Part shown: one piece after another, positions 42,818 to 52,976 of the stretch | Layout: every line of letters begins with the position of its first letter | Numbering within the stretch: the first letter of the stretch is position 1 | From: Burkholderiales bacterium | Lineage (GTDB): Bacteria; Pseudomonadota; Gammaproteobacteria; Burkholderiales; SG8-41 | Direction of reading: 5' to 3' | Assembly: GCA_019634975.1 (NCBI GenBank) | Contig: JAHCAI010000009.1 | Span: 62,001-126,000, forward strand | DNA: 64,000 nt | Program-made: the position numbers and the translations under genes | Notes under the pieces: generated by a model | Database searches by the model: none | Told to the model about the DNA's origin: nothing | Seen by the model: only the letters and a program-made list of their open reading frames with translations

Positions 42818-43607
42818 CATCCTGCAGCGCATACTCGCGGTCAAGGCGCAGGAGATCGCGGATGCGCGCTCGCGCCGGGCCCTGCCGGACCTGCGGGCGG
42901 AGGCGCTCGCGGCCGCACCGGCGCGGGATTTTGCGGGTGCGCTGCGCACGCGGATCAATGCGGGCAGGCCAGCCGTGATTGCCGAGGTCAAGAAAGCAAG
43001 TCCCAGCAAGGGCGTGCTGCGCGGACAGTTCGATCCTGCGGCGATTGCCAGGACCTACGAAAGCCACGGCGCAGCCTGCCTGTCGGTGCTGACCGACCGG
43101 CAGTTTTTCCAGGGCGGACTGGACGATCTCAAGGCCGCGCGCGCGGCCTGCAGCCTGCCCGTGCTGCGCAAGGATTTCATCGTGGATCCGTACCAGGTCT
43201 ACGAGGCGCGCGCCGCCGGCGCTGACTGCATATTGCTGATCGTCGCGGCGCTTGAGGCGGCACGCATGGCGGAGCTCGAAGCGCTGGCGCTGGAACTGGG
43301 CATGGCAGTCCTGGTCGAAGTGCATGACGGTGCGGAGCTGGACGCCGCGCTGCAGCTGCGCACGCCGCTGCTGGGCATCAACAACCGCAACCTGCGCAGC
43401 TTCGAGACCACGCTGGACACGACGCTGGGGCTTTTGCCGCGCGTTCCGGCGGGCCGGCTGGTGATCACCGAGAGCGGCATACTGGCACCGGGCGACGTGC
43501 AGCGGATGCTCGATCACCGCGTCTTCGGATTCCTGGTGGGAGAGGCATTCATGCGTGCGGCCGATCCCGGCGCCGAACTCGAACGTCTTTTTGGAAAGGC
43601 GGCTTGA
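42810..43607 (+). CDS. trpC: indole-3-glycerol phosphate synthase
   Basis: 265 aa TIM barrel. [31 protein letters not shown] and GINNRNL plus ITESGI are the catalytic and phosphate motifs. It is a stand-alone TrpC with no TrpF domain; trpF, trpB and trpA are not in this window. Followed by coq7 with only 5 bp between. Confidence 0.96.
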   Translation: MSDILQRILAVKAQEIADARSRRALPDLRAEALAAAPARDFAGALRTRINAGRPAVIAEVKKASPSKGVLRGQFDPAAIARTYESHGAACLSVLTDRQFFQGGLDDLKAARAACSLPVLRKDFIVDPYQVYEARAAGADCILLIVAALEAARMAELEALALELGMAVLVEVHDGAELDAALQLRTPLLGINNRNLRSFETTLDTTLGLLPRVPAGRLVITESGILAPGDVQRMLDHRVFGFLVGEAFMRAADPGAELERLFGKAA

Positions 43608-43612
43608 ACTTG

Positions 43613-44236
43613 ATGAAGCTCGACGACCTGATCATCGGTTTCGACCGCGGTTTGCGCACCCTGTTTGCGCCTGCCCGAAGCATGCGCCCGCTGCCCGGAG
43701 AGGACCTGCAGGATGCCGAAATGAGCCCCCCGCAGCGGGCGCTCGCCGCAGCGCTGATGCGCGTCAACCATACCGGCGAAGTCTGTGCCCAGGCTTTGTA
43801 CCAGGGTCAGGCCCTGACCGCGCGCGATTCGGGCGCGCGCGCGGCGCTGGAGGAAGCCGCGCGCGAGGAGACCGAGCATCTGGCATGGACCGAGCAGCGC
43901 ATCGCCGAACTCGGCGGGCGCAAGAGCCTGCTCAACCCGCTGTTCTATGCCGGCTCCTTTGCGATCGGCGCGGCGGCTGGCGCACTGGGCGACCGCTGGA
44001 ACCTCGGATTCCTCGCCGAGACCGAGCGCCAGGTGGTGAAACACCTCGAGGGGCATCTGGCGCGGCTGCCGGTGCAAGACCGCAAAAGCCGGGCCATAGT
44101 CGAGCAGATGCGCGAGGACGAGGCGCGGCATGCGACCACCGCGCTGCGCCATGGCGGCGCCGAGCTGCCGGGGCCGGTCAAGGCGGCGATGCAGGCATCC
44201 TCGAAGCTGATGACCGGCGGCGCCTTCCTGCTGTAG
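43613..44236 (+). CDS. coq7: 2-polyprenyl-3-methyl-6-methoxy-benzoquinol monooxygenase
   Basis: 207 aa. Di-iron hydroxylase of ubiquinone synthesis (UbiF-step substitute). Two EXXH motifs: ETEHLAW near residue 92 and DEARHAT near 178, plus NHTGEVCAQ at about 50. ATG 43613 chosen over an upstream TTG at 43604 for the conserved start. A likely cotranscribed guest of the trp genes, an arrangement frequent in betaproteobacteria. Confidence 0.92.
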   Translation: MKLDDLIIGFDRGLRTLFAPARSMRPLPGEDLQDAEMSPPQRALAAALMRVNHTGEVCAQALYQGQALTARDSGARAALEEAAREETEHLAWTEQRIAELGGRKSLLNPLFYAGSFAIGAAAGALGDRWNLGFLAETERQVVKHLEGHLARLPVQDRKSRAIVEQMREDEARHATTALRHGGAELPGPVKAAMQASSKLMTGGAFLL

Positions 44237-44248
44237 CCGCCGTGCCGG

Positions 44249-44671
44249 TCAGGCCGCGGATTCGCGGATCTCGAAGTCGTGGCTGATTGCGGCGGTCTTG
44301 CCGAGCATGATCGACGCCGAGCAGTATTTTTCCGCCGATAGATGCACTGCACGTTCGACCTGGGCCGGTTTCAGTCCCCTGCCGGTGACGATGAAATGGA
44401 AATGGATCTTGGTGAACACCTTGGGATCTTCCTCCGCCCGCTCCGCTTCGATTTCCAGCACGCAGTCGGTAACCGGTGCCCGCGATTTGCGCAGGATGTG
44501 CATCACGTCATAGGCGGTGCAGCCACCGGTGCCCATCAGCACCACTTCCATCGGCCGTGGACCGAGGTCGCGGCCACCGCCTTCCGGCGCGCCGTCGATG
44601 ACCAGGGCATGGCCGCTGCCCGATTCGGCGACAAAGCTGACATTCTCGATCCATTTGATGCGTGCTTTCAT
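44249..44671 (-). CDS. OsmC/Ohr-family protein
   Basis: 140 aa from ATG 44671. Two redox cysteines in GTGGCTAYD and EKYCSASIML are placed as in OsmC-family peroxiredoxins; PRPMEVVLMG is also a family block. Detoxifies organic hydroperoxides in known members. Convergent with coq7. Confidence 0.88.
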   Translation of the reverse strand: MKARIKWIENVSFVAESGSGHALVIDGAPEGGGRDLGPRPMEVVLMGTGGCTAYDVMHILRKSRAPVTDCVLEIEAERAEEDPKVFTKIHFHFIVTGRGLKPAQVERAVHLSAEKYCSASIMLGKTAAISHDFEIRESAA

Positions 44672-44681
44672 GGGGCTCTCC

Positions 44682-45440
44682 TCAACCCGGGAAAATGAGG
44701 CGCAAACGATACCAGAGTATTCCGATGGCCTCGTGGAAAAACAGCGCGCTGTCGAGCAGCGCGCCGGCGTCGGGCAGCAAGTCGAGCACGGTCGGCATGC
44801 TGCGGGTGGCATGCGCGGTCGGCGCCGGGATGACCTCGAACCCGGCATTCTCGAAGGCCAGCCGGGCGCGGGGCATGTGCCAGGCATGGGTCACCAGCAC
44901 GATGCGCCGGACGCCCTCCGCTGCCAGCAGGTCCCGGCTGTTGCGCGCACTGTCCAGCGTGTTCGCGGAAAGACTTTCGACCCATCGAACAGGAACCCCG
45001 AACTCGCGCTCCAGCGTGATCCGCATGGCTTGTGCCTCGCTGACGGGCGCGCCGTCGGGACTGCCGCCGCTGACGAGGACCGGCAGACCGCTGCGTCGCT
45101 GCAACCGGGCGGCGTAACGCAGGCGGACCAGCCCCATCGCGCCCACCGTGTCGCCGCCGTATTCCGGGGCATTGCGATACTGCCCGCCACCCAGGACAAC
45201 GATGGCCGCGGCCGGCGGCAGGGGTGTGGCGGTCGCCGGCGTTTCCCAGCTTTGCAGCAGGGCGGTGCCCACCAGCGGCATCGACAGCAGGTAGAGGAAG
45301 CCTGCGCCCACGAACTGCAGCGCCCGGCCCAGCCGTGGCCGGCTGCGGGCCAGCGCCAAGCCAGCCGCCAGTACGGCCAGCAGCAGGCCGGGCGGAATCA
45401 GCAGGGAGGCCAGCGCGTTGGTGATCTGCCAGGAGATCAT
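44682..45440 (-). CDS. DUF218 (ElyC/SanA/YdcF-like) inner-membrane protein
   Basis: 252 aa. Two N-terminal membrane segments (LASLLIPPGLLLAVLAAGLAL and ALQFVGAGFLYLLSMPLVG), then the DUF218 domain: AAIVVLGGGQYRNAPEYGG, PVLVSGGSPDG, NTLDSARNSRDLL and VTHAWHMPRARLAFE. Periplasmic domain, linked in E. coli to envelope and peptidoglycan biogenesis (ElyC). Confidence 0.85.
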   Translation of the reverse strand: MISWQITNALASLLIPPGLLLAVLAAGLALARSRPRLGRALQFVGAGFLYLLSMPLVGTALLQSWETPATATPLPPAAAIVVLGGGQYRNAPEYGGDTVGAMGLVRLRYAARLQRRSGLPVLVSGGSPDGAPVSEAQAMRITLEREFGVPVRWVESLSANTLDSARNSRDLLAAEGVRRIVLVTHAWHMPRARLAFENAGFEVIPAPTAHATRSMPTVLDLLPDAGALLDSALFFHEAIGILWYRLRLIFPG

Positions 45441-45446
45441 GGTTTA

Positions 45447-45475
45447 TAACTTATTGTTTTATAAAGATTTTTATG
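45447..45475 (+). repeat. dispersed AT-rich motif, loose copy E
   Basis: TAACTTATTGTTTTATAAAG then ATTTTTATG. The first 14 nt match copy A (TAACTCATTGTTTT) with one change, and both end in a T-rich tail. It lies 46 bp upstream of the rplM -35 box. Confidence 0.4.
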
Positions 45476-45520
45476 CCGTCATGCAAGGCGTGGGCGCGCA
45501 CTTTGCCGCAGTACAGCAGT

Positions 45521-45550
45521 TTGACACATCCACTTGATTTCCCATAGAAT
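45521..45550 (+). promoter_or_regulatory. promoter of rplM-rpsI
   Basis: Consensus TTGACA (45521-45526), 18-nt spacer, TAGAAT (45545-45550), leaving a 5' UTR of about 35 nt. Confidence 0.85.
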
Positions 45551-45591
45551 TCGCGGTTTCCCTGAATCATCGAAAACGCGCAGGATCGAGC

Positions 45592-46020
45592 ATGAAGACC
45601 TATTCCGCAAAACCCAGCGAAGTCAAACGCGACTGGTACGTTGTCGACGCCTCCGGCAAGGTGCTGGGCCGGCTGGCCGCCGAAATCGCGCATCGCCTGC
45701 GTGGCAAGCACAAACCCGAATTCACGCGTCACATCGACACCGGCGATTTCATCGTGGTGGTCAATGTCGACAAGCTGCGCGTGACCGGCAACAAGGCCAA
45801 GGACAAGCTTTATCACCGCCACACGGGCTATCCCGGCGGGCTCTACACCACCAGCTTCGAGAAAATGCACGCCAAGTTCCCGGCGCGCGTGCTGGAAAAG
45901 GCGGTGAAGGGCATGCTGCCCAAGGGACCGCTCGGTTACGCGATGCTCAAGAAAATGAAGGCCTATGCGGGAACCGATCATCCGCATGCGGCGCAACAGC
46001 CCAAGACCCTCGAAATCTAG
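45592..46020 (+). CDS. rplM: 50S ribosomal protein L13
   Basis: 142 aa, the usual length. Begins [20 protein letters not shown] and contains [23 protein letters not shown] and ending [15 protein letters not shown]. Binds 23S rRNA early in large-subunit assembly. rpsI follows, the standard pair. Confidence 0.98.
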   Translation: MKTYSAKPSEVKRDWYVVDASGKVLGRLAAEIAHRLRGKHKPEFTRHIDTGDFIVVVNVDKLRVTGNKAKDKLYHRHTGYPGGLYTTSFEKMHAKFPARVLEKAVKGMLPKGPLGYAMLKKMKAYAGTDHPHAAQQPKTLEI

Positions 46021-46031
46021 GACGAATGACC

Positions 46032-46424
46032 ATGGCAGTTCAAAAGAATTACGGCACCGGCCGCCGCAAGAGCGCAGTGGCCCGCGTGTACCTGCAGCCC
46101 GGCAAGGGCAGCATTGTCGTCAACGGCAAGCCCGTTGACGAGTTTTTCTCCCGCGAAACCGGCCGCATGGTCGTGCGCCAGCCGCTGGCGCTGATCGAGA
46201 AACTGGATACCTTCGACATCAGCGTCAATGTGACCGGCGGCGGTGAGTCCGGGCAGGCCGGCGCCGTGCGTCACGGCATCACCCGTGCGCTGATCGAATA
46301 CGATGCGGCGCTGAAGCCCGTGCTGCGCAAGGCCGGACTGGTTACCCGCGATGCCCGCGAGGTGGAGCGCAAGAAGGTCGGTTTGCGCAAGGCGCGGCGG
46401 CGCAAGCAGTTCTCCAAGCGTTGA
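46032..46424 (+). CDS. rpsI: 30S ribosomal protein S9
   Basis: 130 aa from ATG 46032 (an ATG at 46026 is also in frame). [16 protein letters not shown] start and the highly basic tail [11 protein letters not shown] ending in Arg, which contacts P-site tRNA. The spacing of TAGGA favours 46032. Confidence 0.97.
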   Translation: MAVQKNYGTGRRKSAVARVYLQPGKGSIVVNGKPVDEFFSRETGRMVVRQPLALIEKLDTFDISVNVTGGGESGQAGAVRHGITRALIEYDAALKPVLRKAGLVTRDAREVERKKVGLRKARRRKQFSKR

Positions 46425-46451
46425 CGATATTTGGCAGAACGCAAGTTCGTG

Positions 46452-46475
46452 CAAAGCCGCCCAAGGGCGGCTTTG
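46452..46475 (+). terminator. hairpin after rpsI
   Basis: Eleven-bp stem CAAAGCCGCCC/GGGCGGCTTTG with a nominal 2-nt loop. No good T run follows (TCGTCTC), so termination may be partial. Confidence 0.6.
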
Positions 46476-46550
46476 TCGTCTCTGGCGGAATTGTCGCCGC
46501 CGGGCGACGGGTGACAGGTCATGAAGGATGCAAGGGAAGGTAATCGGGGC

Positions 46551-47591
46551 ATGACTGAAAAAAGCATCAAGGTCGGGATCGTCGGGGGCACCGGATATAC
46601 CGGCGTCGAACTGTTGCGGCTGCTGGTGCAGCACCCGAGTTGCGAACTGCGCGCCATTACTTCCCGCAAGGAAGCCGGCATGCCGGTGGCGGAAATGTTT
46701 CCCAACCTCCGCGGCCGGGTCGATCTGCGCTTCAGCGAGCCAGCGGCGGCCGGTCTCGACAAATGCGACGTGGTGTTTTTTGCGACGCCGAATGGTGTGG
46801 CGATGCAGGAAGCGCGTGTTCTCGTCGATGCCGGCGTGAGGGTCATCGACCTTGCCGCGGATTTCCGCATCCGGGACGTGGCGGTCTGGGAACAGTATTA
46901 CAAGATGAAGCATGCCTGCCCGGAGCTGGTGGCCGAGGCGGTTTATGCGCTGCCCGAGATCAACCGCGCGGAAATCGGGAAGGCGAGGGTGATTGCCAAT
47001 CCCGGCTGTTATCCGACCGCGGTGCAGCTGGGGTTCCTGCCGCTGATCGAGGCGGGCTGCATCGATTTCGGGCATCTGATCGCCGACGCCAAATCGGGGG
47101 TGTCCGGCGCCGGCCGCAAGGCGGAGACCCATATCCTGCATGCCGAGGCATCCGACAATTTCAAAGCCTACGGTGTGGGCGGACACCGCCACCACCCGGA
47201 AATCGCCCAGGGCCTGGCACGGGTGGCGGGAGCTCCTGTCGGCCTAGTCTTCGTGCCGCATCTCACGCCCATGATCCGCGGCATCCACGCGACGCTGTAT
47301 GCGCGCCTGACCCGCGACATTGACCTGCAGTCGCTGTACGAAAAGCGCTATGCCGCCGAAGCCTTCGTCGACGTCCTGCCTGCCGGCAGCCATCCGGAGA
47401 CCCGCTCCGTGCGTGGCGCGAATGTTTGCCGGATCGCGGTGCACCGCCCGCAGGGCGGAGATACCGTGGTCGTATTGTCGGTGATTGACAACCTGGTCAA
47501 GGGCGCAGCGGGCCAAGCTGTGCAGAACATGAATATCCTGTTCGGACTGGCTGAGGACACCGGTCTGGCACAGGTCGCCCTGCTGCCCTGA
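46551..47591 (+). CDS. argC: N-acetyl-gamma-glutamyl-phosphate reductase
   Basis: 346 aa. Arginine pathway, third step. [18 protein letters not shown] binds NADP; catalytic Cys in [18 protein letters not shown] and HRHHPEI follow. ATG 46551 chosen; the frame begins at 46521. Confidence 0.95.
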   Translation: MTEKSIKVGIVGGTGYTGVELLRLLVQHPSCELRAITSRKEAGMPVAEMFPNLRGRVDLRFSEPAAAGLDKCDVVFFATPNGVAMQEARVLVDAGVRVIDLAADFRIRDVAVWEQYYKMKHACPELVAEAVYALPEINRAEIGKARVIANPGCYPTAVQLGFLPLIEAGCIDFGHLIADAKSGVSGAGRKAETHILHAEASDNFKAYGVGGHRHHPEIAQGLARVAGAPVGLVFVPHLTPMIRGIHATLYARLTRDIDLQSLYEKRYAAEAFVDVLPAGSHPETRSVRGANVCRIAVHRPQGGDTVVVLSVIDNLVKGAAGQAVQNMNILFGLAEDTGLAQVALLP

Positions 47592-47595
47592 GACG

Positions 47596-48342
47596 ATGAT
47601 GCGCCTGACGAGGAATTTTGCGCGGCGCTTCGGGATTGATGCGCCGAAGCTGGCGGTGCGGCCGCACATGCCCTGGTACTGGCGCTGGGCGGGCCTGGTC
47701 GTTGCCGGCGTGTTGGTGGCAGGCATTGCCTGGTTCACCTATGACTTCGGTCTGGAGTACGCCGGTTTCAGGCAAAGCGAGGCCATGCGTCTGCGCGCGC
47801 AGCTCAATGAAACCGTGATGAAGCAGCAGGCCGAGCTGGCGGAGCTGAACGCGAGAACCGCGGCAGCCGAGAGCCAGCTGCAGATCGAGCGCGCAACGTT
47901 TGCGGATCTCGAGCGGCAGGTGAAGAATCTGGCCCAGGAGAATGCGCGGCTCAAGGAGGACCTCGCCTTTTTCCAGTCATTGACCGCAACCGGAAAACCG
48001 GGCGCCATCAGCGTCAACCGCTTCCGCCTGCTGCCGGAGCCGGTGCCCGGCGAGTACCGTTATCAGCTGCTGCTGGTGCAGACCGGAGAACGCGCCAAGG
48101 AGTTCAATGGCCGCCTGCAGTTCGTGTTGAATCTCCAGCAGGATGGCCGTAAAGTGGTGCTGGTGCTGCCGCAGGAATCCGCGCAGCCGGCCAAGGAATT
48201 CCAGGTCAGCTTCAAGCTGTTCCAGCGGGTCGAAGGCATGTTCCGGATTGCGCCTGATGCCACGGTCAAAGGGCTGCAGGTCCGAGTGTTTGAAGGCAAT
48301 TCCGACGCGCCGCGGCTGACGCACAATGTCACTCTTTCGTAG
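47596..48342 (+). CDS. membrane-anchored coiled-coil protein (DUF6776-like)
   Basis: 248 aa. One membrane segment (about 27-49, WRWAGLVVAGVLVAGIAWFTY), a coiled coil (about 60-125, rich in Gln, Ala, Leu and Glu heptads such as ELAELNARTAAAESQLQIER), then a C-terminal beta domain (RYQLLLVQTGERAKEFNGRL). Type II topology, with the C-terminus in the periplasm. Sits between argC and a bactofilin gene, so it is probably linked to envelope or cytoskeleton work. No known function. Confidence 0.7.
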   Translation: MMRLTRNFARRFGIDAPKLAVRPHMPWYWRWAGLVVAGVLVAGIAWFTYDFGLEYAGFRQSEAMRLRAQLNETVMKQQAELAELNARTAAAESQLQIERATFADLERQVKNLAQENARLKEDLAFFQSLTATGKPGAISVNRFRLLPEPVPGEYRYQLLLVQTGERAKEFNGRLQFVLNLQQDGRKVVLVLPQESAQPAKEFQVSFKLFQRVEGMFRIAPDATVKGLQVRVFEGNSDAPRLTHNVTLS

Positions 48343-48354
48343 AGGGAGATCACC

Positions 48355-48762
48355 ATGTTCGGCAACAAACCCAGCAAGCCCCAGAACCGCATTGACTGCC
48401 TGATCGGCACCGGCACGGTGATCGATGGCGACCTGACCTTCGAAGGCGGCCTGCGCGTCGACGGGCATGTTCATGGCAATGTGATATCTGCCGAAGGCAA
48501 GCCCGGCACGCTGGTGCTGTCCGAGGCGGCCCGTATCGAAGGGGAAATCCGCGTTTCCCACGTGGTTATCAACGGCACCGTGGTCGGACCGGTGCATGCC
48601 GCAGATTACGTCGAACTGCAGGGCAAGGCCAATGTCACAGGAGATGTCTACTACCGGACGCTGGAAATGCAGCTGGGCGCGGTGGTGCAGGGCCGGCTGG
48701 TCTACCAGGACGACGCCAAGGCCGAGAAGGTCGTCAAATTCAAGCCCGCCTCGGCCGAGTGA
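48355..48762 (+). CDS. bactofilin (polymer-forming cytoskeletal protein)
   Basis: 135 aa. A bactofilin beta-helix core: CLIGTGTVIDGDLTFEGGLR then VDGHVHGNVIS, TLVLSEAARIEGEIRVSHVV and GKANVTGDVYYRTLEM. Self-assembling filament scaffold. Preceded by the coiled-coil membrane gene with 12 bp between, a likely partnership. Confidence 0.92.
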   Translation: MFGNKPSKPQNRIDCLIGTGTVIDGDLTFEGGLRVDGHVHGNVISAEGKPGTLVLSEAARIEGEIRVSHVVINGTVVGPVHAADYVELQGKANVTGDVYYRTLEMQLGAVVQGRLVYQDDAKAEKVVKFKPASAE

Positions 48763-48779
48763 TCCCCGGCCACCGGGAC

Positions 48780-48785
48780 TATAAT
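48780..48785 (+). promoter_or_regulatory. -10 box of erpA
   Basis: Perfect TATAAT 35 bp before erpA; no good -35 is seen 16-18 nt upstream. Confidence 0.4.
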
Positions 48786-48820
48786 CCGCCAGACAGGCTT
48801 AACTGATCCAGGAGCATGCG

Positions 48821-49174
48821 ATGAATGCAGTGACCGAGATGATGCCCGACCCGCTGGTGTTCACCGAAAACGCCGCGGCGAAGGTCCGGCAGCTGATCGA
48901 AGAAGAAGGCAACCCGGAACTCAAGCTGCGGGTGTTCGTGACCGGCGGCGGTTGTTCCGGATTCCAGTACGGCTTCACTTTCGACGAAGCCGTCAACGAC
49001 GACGACACCTCGCTCCAGAAAGGCGGTGTGACGCTGTTGATCGACCCGATGAGTCTGCAGTATCTGACTGGGGCGGAGATCGATTACCAGGAGAATGTCG
49101 AGGGCGCGCAGTTCGTGATCAAGAATCCGAATGCCAGCTCGACCTGCGGGTGCGGCTCTTCCTTTTCGGCCTGA
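48821..49174 (+). CDS. erpA: iron-sulfur cluster insertion protein ErpA
   Basis: 117 aa A-type carrier. Three conserved cysteines: [11 protein letters not shown] and the C-terminal STCGCGSSF. Delivers Fe-S clusters to target proteins (MiaB in this window needs two). Strong terminator downstream. Confidence 0.95.
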   Translation: MNAVTEMMPDPLVFTENAAAKVRQLIEEEGNPELKLRVFVTGGGCSGFQYGFTFDEAVNDDDTSLQKGGVTLLIDPMSLQYLTGAEIDYQENVEGAQFVIKNPNASSTCGCGSSFSA

Positions 49175-49191
49175 GTTTTTCTGCTTCAGAC

Positions 49192-49226
49192 AGAAGCGGG
49201 GGCCGGCGCCCCCGCTTCTTTTTTTG
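49192..49226 (+). terminator. terminator between erpA and anmK
   Basis: Perfect 12-bp stem AGAAGCGGGGGC/GCCCCCGCTTCT with CGGC loop and a T7 run; it sits 7 bp from the convergent anmK stop. Confidence 0.95.
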
Positions 49227-49232
49227 GTTAAT

Positions 49233-50321
49233 TCATGCCGGATAGATGGCGCCGAGGATCCTCGGACCGCTGGCCCCGGTCACTTCCGGCAGGTTTCCCG
49301 GTTCCGCAGCGAGCGTGCGCTGCGCCAGCCAGGCGAATGCGGCAGCTTCCACCGATTCTGCGGCAATGCCCAGGTCATCTGTGGTTCCCAGCTTCCGACC
49401 AGACAACATCGCAGCGAGCCGCTGTACCAGCCGGGCATTGCGGGCACCGCCGCCGCACAGATAAACCTCGGCCGCGTCAGCGCAGTGTAGGTCGATCGCG
49501 CGCGCGATCGCGGTCGCGGTCAGCTCACAAAGCGTTGCCTGCACGTCGACCGGCGCCTCGTTGCCGGCAAGCAGTTTTTGCAGGCTGGACAGATTGAACG
49601 TCTCGCGTCCTGTACTTTTCGGCGGCGGACGCGAGTAAAACTCGTGATCGAGCAGGCGATCCAGCAGTTCCGGCAGCAGCCTCCCCTGGGCGGCCCAGGC
49701 CCCGCCGGCATCGTAGGGCAGCTGCCTGTGGGCGGCAATCCAGCCATCCATCAGCATATTGCCCGGTCCGCAGTCAAAGCCGGTTACCGGACCCGTGGCG
49801 GGAAGACAGGTGACGTTGGCGATGCCGCCTATGTTGACGATTACCCTTCCCTGTTCCGGATGCCTGAACATGGCCCGGTGAAAAGCCGGCACCAGGGGGG
49901 CGCCTTCACCTCCGGCTGCAATGTCCCGGCTGCGGAAATCACACACGACGGGAATTCCCGTCAGTTCGGCAAGCAGGGCGCCGTTGACGAGCTGCGTGGT
50001 GTATCCGCTCTGCGGATTGTGGCGGACGGTTTGCCCGTGGCAGCCGATCGCACTGACCGATCCTGCATTGGTTGCGGATTGTCCCAGCAGGGTGCGAACG
50101 GCGGTCGCATACGCCAGGGACAGCGAATTCGCGGCTGTCGCCGCACGGTGCAATTCATCTGCCCCCGGTTCGTTGAGCGCAAGCAGCGCATCGCGCAACT
50201 TCGGCGGAAAGGGCTGGTGGACGTGATGGCGGACGAGGGGCCCCGAATCAAGGGCGGCCAGCACGGCGTCGATGCCGTCCATGCTGGTGCCGGACATCAA
50301 CCCGATGAACAGCACGGGCAT
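49233..50321 (-). CDS. anmK: anhydro-N-acetylmuramic acid kinase
   Basis: 362 aa. ASKHA-fold kinase of peptidoglycan recycling: converts anhydro-MurNAc to MurNAc-6-P. LMSGTSMDGIDAVLA N-terminal ATP loop, GCHGQTVRH, NIGGIAN and FDCGPGNMLMD. The frame runs to 50462, but ATG 50321 gives the family start. Recycles products of the transglycosylase MltA encoded here. Confidence 0.95.
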   Translation of the reverse strand: MPVLFIGLMSGTSMDGIDAVLAALDSGPLVRHHVHQPFPPKLRDALLALNEPGADELHRAATAANSLSLAYATAVRTLLGQSATNAGSVSAIGCHGQTVRHNPQSGYTTQLVNGALLAELTGIPVVCDFRSRDIAAGGEGAPLVPAFHRAMFRHPEQGRVIVNIGGIANVTCLPATGPVTGFDCGPGNMLMDGWIAAHRQLPYDAGGAWAAQGRLLPELLDRLLDHEFYSRPPPKSTGRETFNLSSLQKLLAGNEAPVDVQATLCELTATAIARAIDLHCADAAEVYLCGGGARNARLVQRLAAMLSGRKLGTTDDLGIAAESVEAAAFAWLAQRTLAAEPGNLPEVTGASGPRILGAIYPA

Positions 50322-50340
50322 CGCAGTCGACAGCCGGCCG

Positions 50341-51663
50341 TCAGTTTGCCGACGTGGTCCGGATCTGCCGCAGCAGGGCCAGCCGCTCGGCCATCGGTCG
50401 CGCAGCTTCCTCGAACGCGGCCCGATGCTGGGGTGCCAGCGGAGGCGCGGGCGGCATTGCAATGCGCATCGGATCCTGGTGGACGTTGTTGATGCGGAAT
50501 TCGTAGTGCAGGTGGGGGCCGGTTGCCATGCCGGTACTGCCGACGAAACCGATCAGTTCGCCCTGTGCCACGCGCCGTCCCTTGTGCAGACCGGGCGCAA
50601 ACCGCGAGAGATGCGCGTACCAGGTGGTGTACTTGGACTGGTGGCGGATGACCACGAGATTGCCATAGCCGCCCTGCCTGCCGACAAACTCGACCACTCC
50701 GCTGCCCGTGCTCTTGACGCGGGTTCCGGTGGGCGCCGCGTAGTCGATTCCGCGGTGCGCGCGCCAGGTCTTGAGTACCGGATGAAAGCGCGCATTGCTG
50801 AAGCCGGAACTGATCCGGGAGAACTCCAGAGGCGAACGCAGGAAGGCCTTGCGGATATTCTTGCCGTCCAGCGTGTAGTAGCCGCCGCCCTGGCCATCGC
50901 CGCTGTCGAACCAAACGGCATGGAAGGTCCTGCCCTGGTTGACGAATTCCGCCGACAGCAGCCGTCCGGCCTTGATCGGCTCACCCTGGTGATACTGCAT
51001 TTCGTACACCGCCGAGAACCGGTCGCCGCGGCGCAGGTCCCGGTGAAAATCGATGTCGGTGGAAAAAACGTCGGCAATCTGCACGGCAACCGCATCAGAC
51101 ATGCCTGCCGCATCGGTCGCGGCAAACAGCGAGGACACGATTTCGCCGGAACGCATGTGCACGCGGGTTTCCACATCAGCGGGACCTTCCCATACCCGCA
51201 GCACGTCCCGGTCCAGATCAACCTTCAGAAGCTGGGTGCCGTTCAGATAGCGCAGCGCAAGCAACTGCCCCGCTTCCGACACCTGAGCCCGTATGGTCCT
51301 TCCCGGAATCAGCCGGTACAGCGCGCGCGCTTCGCGGGTATGCTGCAGCAGCAGGACCGCGCTCGACTGGTCGACATCCAGGCGCTGCAGCACGGAGGCG
51401 ATGGTGTCGCCGCGCTCGATCCGTTCCTCGCGCCAGTAGGTTTCAACGGCGGCCGGGCCCGGCACATCAAGCGGGGGCAGGTTCAGTTCCTCGACAACGG
51501 TCCGGCGTTCGACCGTGTCGGTCACGGTGTCCGGGGCAATGCCGAAGGCCGCCATCACTCCGACGAAAGGCAGCACCAGCGCAAGCGCAATGCGGCGCGG
51601 CGTCTTCCCTTGAAGCCGATTCGAAAGTTTTTGCGCTAGAATCGCAAACCGCGCCAAAAACAT
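50341..51663 (-). CDS. M23-family peptidoglycan endopeptidase (MepM-like)
   Basis: 440 aa. N-terminal membrane anchor (IALALVLPFVGVMAAFG), a LysM/OapA-like region, then a LytM/M23 domain with zinc motifs HRGIDYA (Hx3D) and HLHYEF (HxH). Cuts D-Ala-mDAP crosslinks for cell-wall growth. Divergent from tyrS; anmK sits 19 bp downstream on the same strand. Confidence 0.92.
   Translation of the reverse strand: MFLARFAILAQKLSNRLQGKTPRRIALALVLPFVGVMAAFGIAPDTVTDTVERRTVVEELNLPPLDVPGPAAVETYWREERIERGDTIASVLQRLDVDQSSAVLLLQHTREARALYRLIPGRTIRAQVSEAGQLLALRYLNGTQLLKVDLDRDVLRVWEGPADVETRVHMRSGEIVSSLFAATDAAGMSDAVAVQIADVFSTDIDFHRDLRRGDRFSAVYEMQYHQGEPIKAGRLLSAEFVNQGRTFHAVWFDSGDGQGGGYYTLDGKNIRKAFLRSPLEFSRISSGFSNARFHPVLKTWRAHRGIDYAAPTGTRVKSTGSGVVEFVGRQGGYGNLVVIRHQSKYTTWYAHLSRFAPGLHKGRRVAQGELIGFVGSTGMATGPHLHYEFRINNVHQDPMRIAMPPAPPLAPQHRAAFEEAARPMAERLALLRQIRTTSAN
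51637..51642 (+). promoter_or_regulatory. possible -10 box for tyrS
   Basis: GCTAGAATCGC lies about 120 bp before tyrS, inside the first codons of the divergent mepM-like gene. A TTGAAG 21 nt upstream is too far for a normal -35. Confidence 0.3.
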
Positions 51664-51758
51664 GCGCTTCCCTTATGATTTACAAGCAAATTTCAGCCGG
51701 GAGCTTAGCAGAGTACAGCTGTCCCGGAAACCGCTTTTTTGCATGAAGAACCGGAAAA

Positions 51759-52958
51759 ATGACCAGTATCGACCGTCAGATCGAGATCATCCGCCACGGC
51801 TGTGACGAATTGCTGCGCGAGGCGGAGTTGCGCGAGAAGCTGGCCGCCGGCCGGCCGCTGCGCATCAAGGCCGGATTCGATCCGACGGCGCCGGACCTTC
51901 ATCTCGGGCATACGGTTCTGATCAACAAGCTGCGCCAGTTCCAGGAGCTCGGTCACCACGTGCTGTTCCTGATCGGCGACTTTACCGGGATGATCGGCGA
52001 CCCGACGGGCAAGAACGCGACGCGCCCGCCGCTTACCCGGGAAGAGGTTGCACGCAACGCCGAAACTTACACCGAGCAGGTATTCCGCATTCTCGACCGC
52101 AGCCGCACCGAGGTTGTTTTCAATTCGGCCTGGATGGACAGCATGAGCGCGGTTGACATGATCCGCCTTGCCGCATCGCATACCGTGGCACGCATGCTCG
52201 AGCGCGATGATTTTTCCAAGCGCTATCACGGAAACCAGCCGATCGCGATCCACGAGTTCCTGTATCCCCTGGTACAGGGCTACGACTCCGTCGCGCTGAA
52301 AGCCGATGTCGAGCTGGGCGGTACCGACCAGAAGTTCAACCTGCTGATGGGCCGTGAGTTGCAGAAACACCACGGACAGGCCCCGCAGTGCATCCTGACC
52401 ATGCCGTTGCTCGAAGGGCTCGACGGAGTCAACAAGATGTCAAAGTCCCTCGGCAACTATGTCGGCATCCAGGAAGCACCCAATGAAATCTTCGGCAAGC
52501 TGATGTCGGTTTCCGACGAGCTGATGTGGCGTTACATCGAGCTGCTGTCGTTCGAAGCGCTGGAGACTATCCGCGGCTGGCGTGATGAAGTCAGGGGCGG
52601 ACGCAATCCCCGCGACATCAAGGTCATGTTTGCACAGGAGATTGTCACTCGCTTCCACGGTGCTGATGCGGCGCGCGCTGCGCTCGACGATTTCGAAGCG
52701 CGCTTCCGGCGCGACGAACTCCCGGCAGACATGCCCGAGGTGAAACTCAGCGCCGGGGATGACGGCCTGCCGATTGCTGCAGTGCTCAAACAGGCCGGCC
52801 TCACACCGAGCACCTCGGACGCCCTGCGCATGCTGGCGCAGGGCGGCGTCAAGCTGGATGGCGAGAAAATCAGCGACAAGTCGCTGAAGCTTGTGGCCGG
52901 AACGACCGCCGTGCTGCAGGTGGGCAAGCGCAAGTTTGCCCGCGTTACAGTCGGCTGA
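51759..52958 (+). CDS. tyrS: tyrosyl-tRNA synthetase
   Basis: 399 aa class Ic synthetase. HIGH-type HLGHT, KMSKS motif [12 protein letters not shown] and a C-terminal S4-like domain ([21 protein letters not shown]). ATG 51759. Confidence 0.97.
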   Translation: MTSIDRQIEIIRHGCDELLREAELREKLAAGRPLRIKAGFDPTAPDLHLGHTVLINKLRQFQELGHHVLFLIGDFTGMIGDPTGKNATRPPLTREEVARNAETYTEQVFRILDRSRTEVVFNSAWMDSMSAVDMIRLAASHTVARMLERDDFSKRYHGNQPIAIHEFLYPLVQGYDSVALKADVELGGTDQKFNLLMGRELQKHHGQAPQCILTMPLLEGLDGVNKMSKSLGNYVGIQEAPNEIFGKLMSVSDELMWRYIELLSFEALETIRGWRDEVRGGRNPRDIKVMFAQEIVTRFHGADAARAALDDFEARFRRDELPADMPEVKLSAGDDGLPIAAVLKQAGLTPSTSDALRMLAQGGVKLDGEKISDKSLKLVAGTTAVLQVGKRKFARVTVG

Positions 52959-52976
52959 AACCGTTTTTCCAGGCGC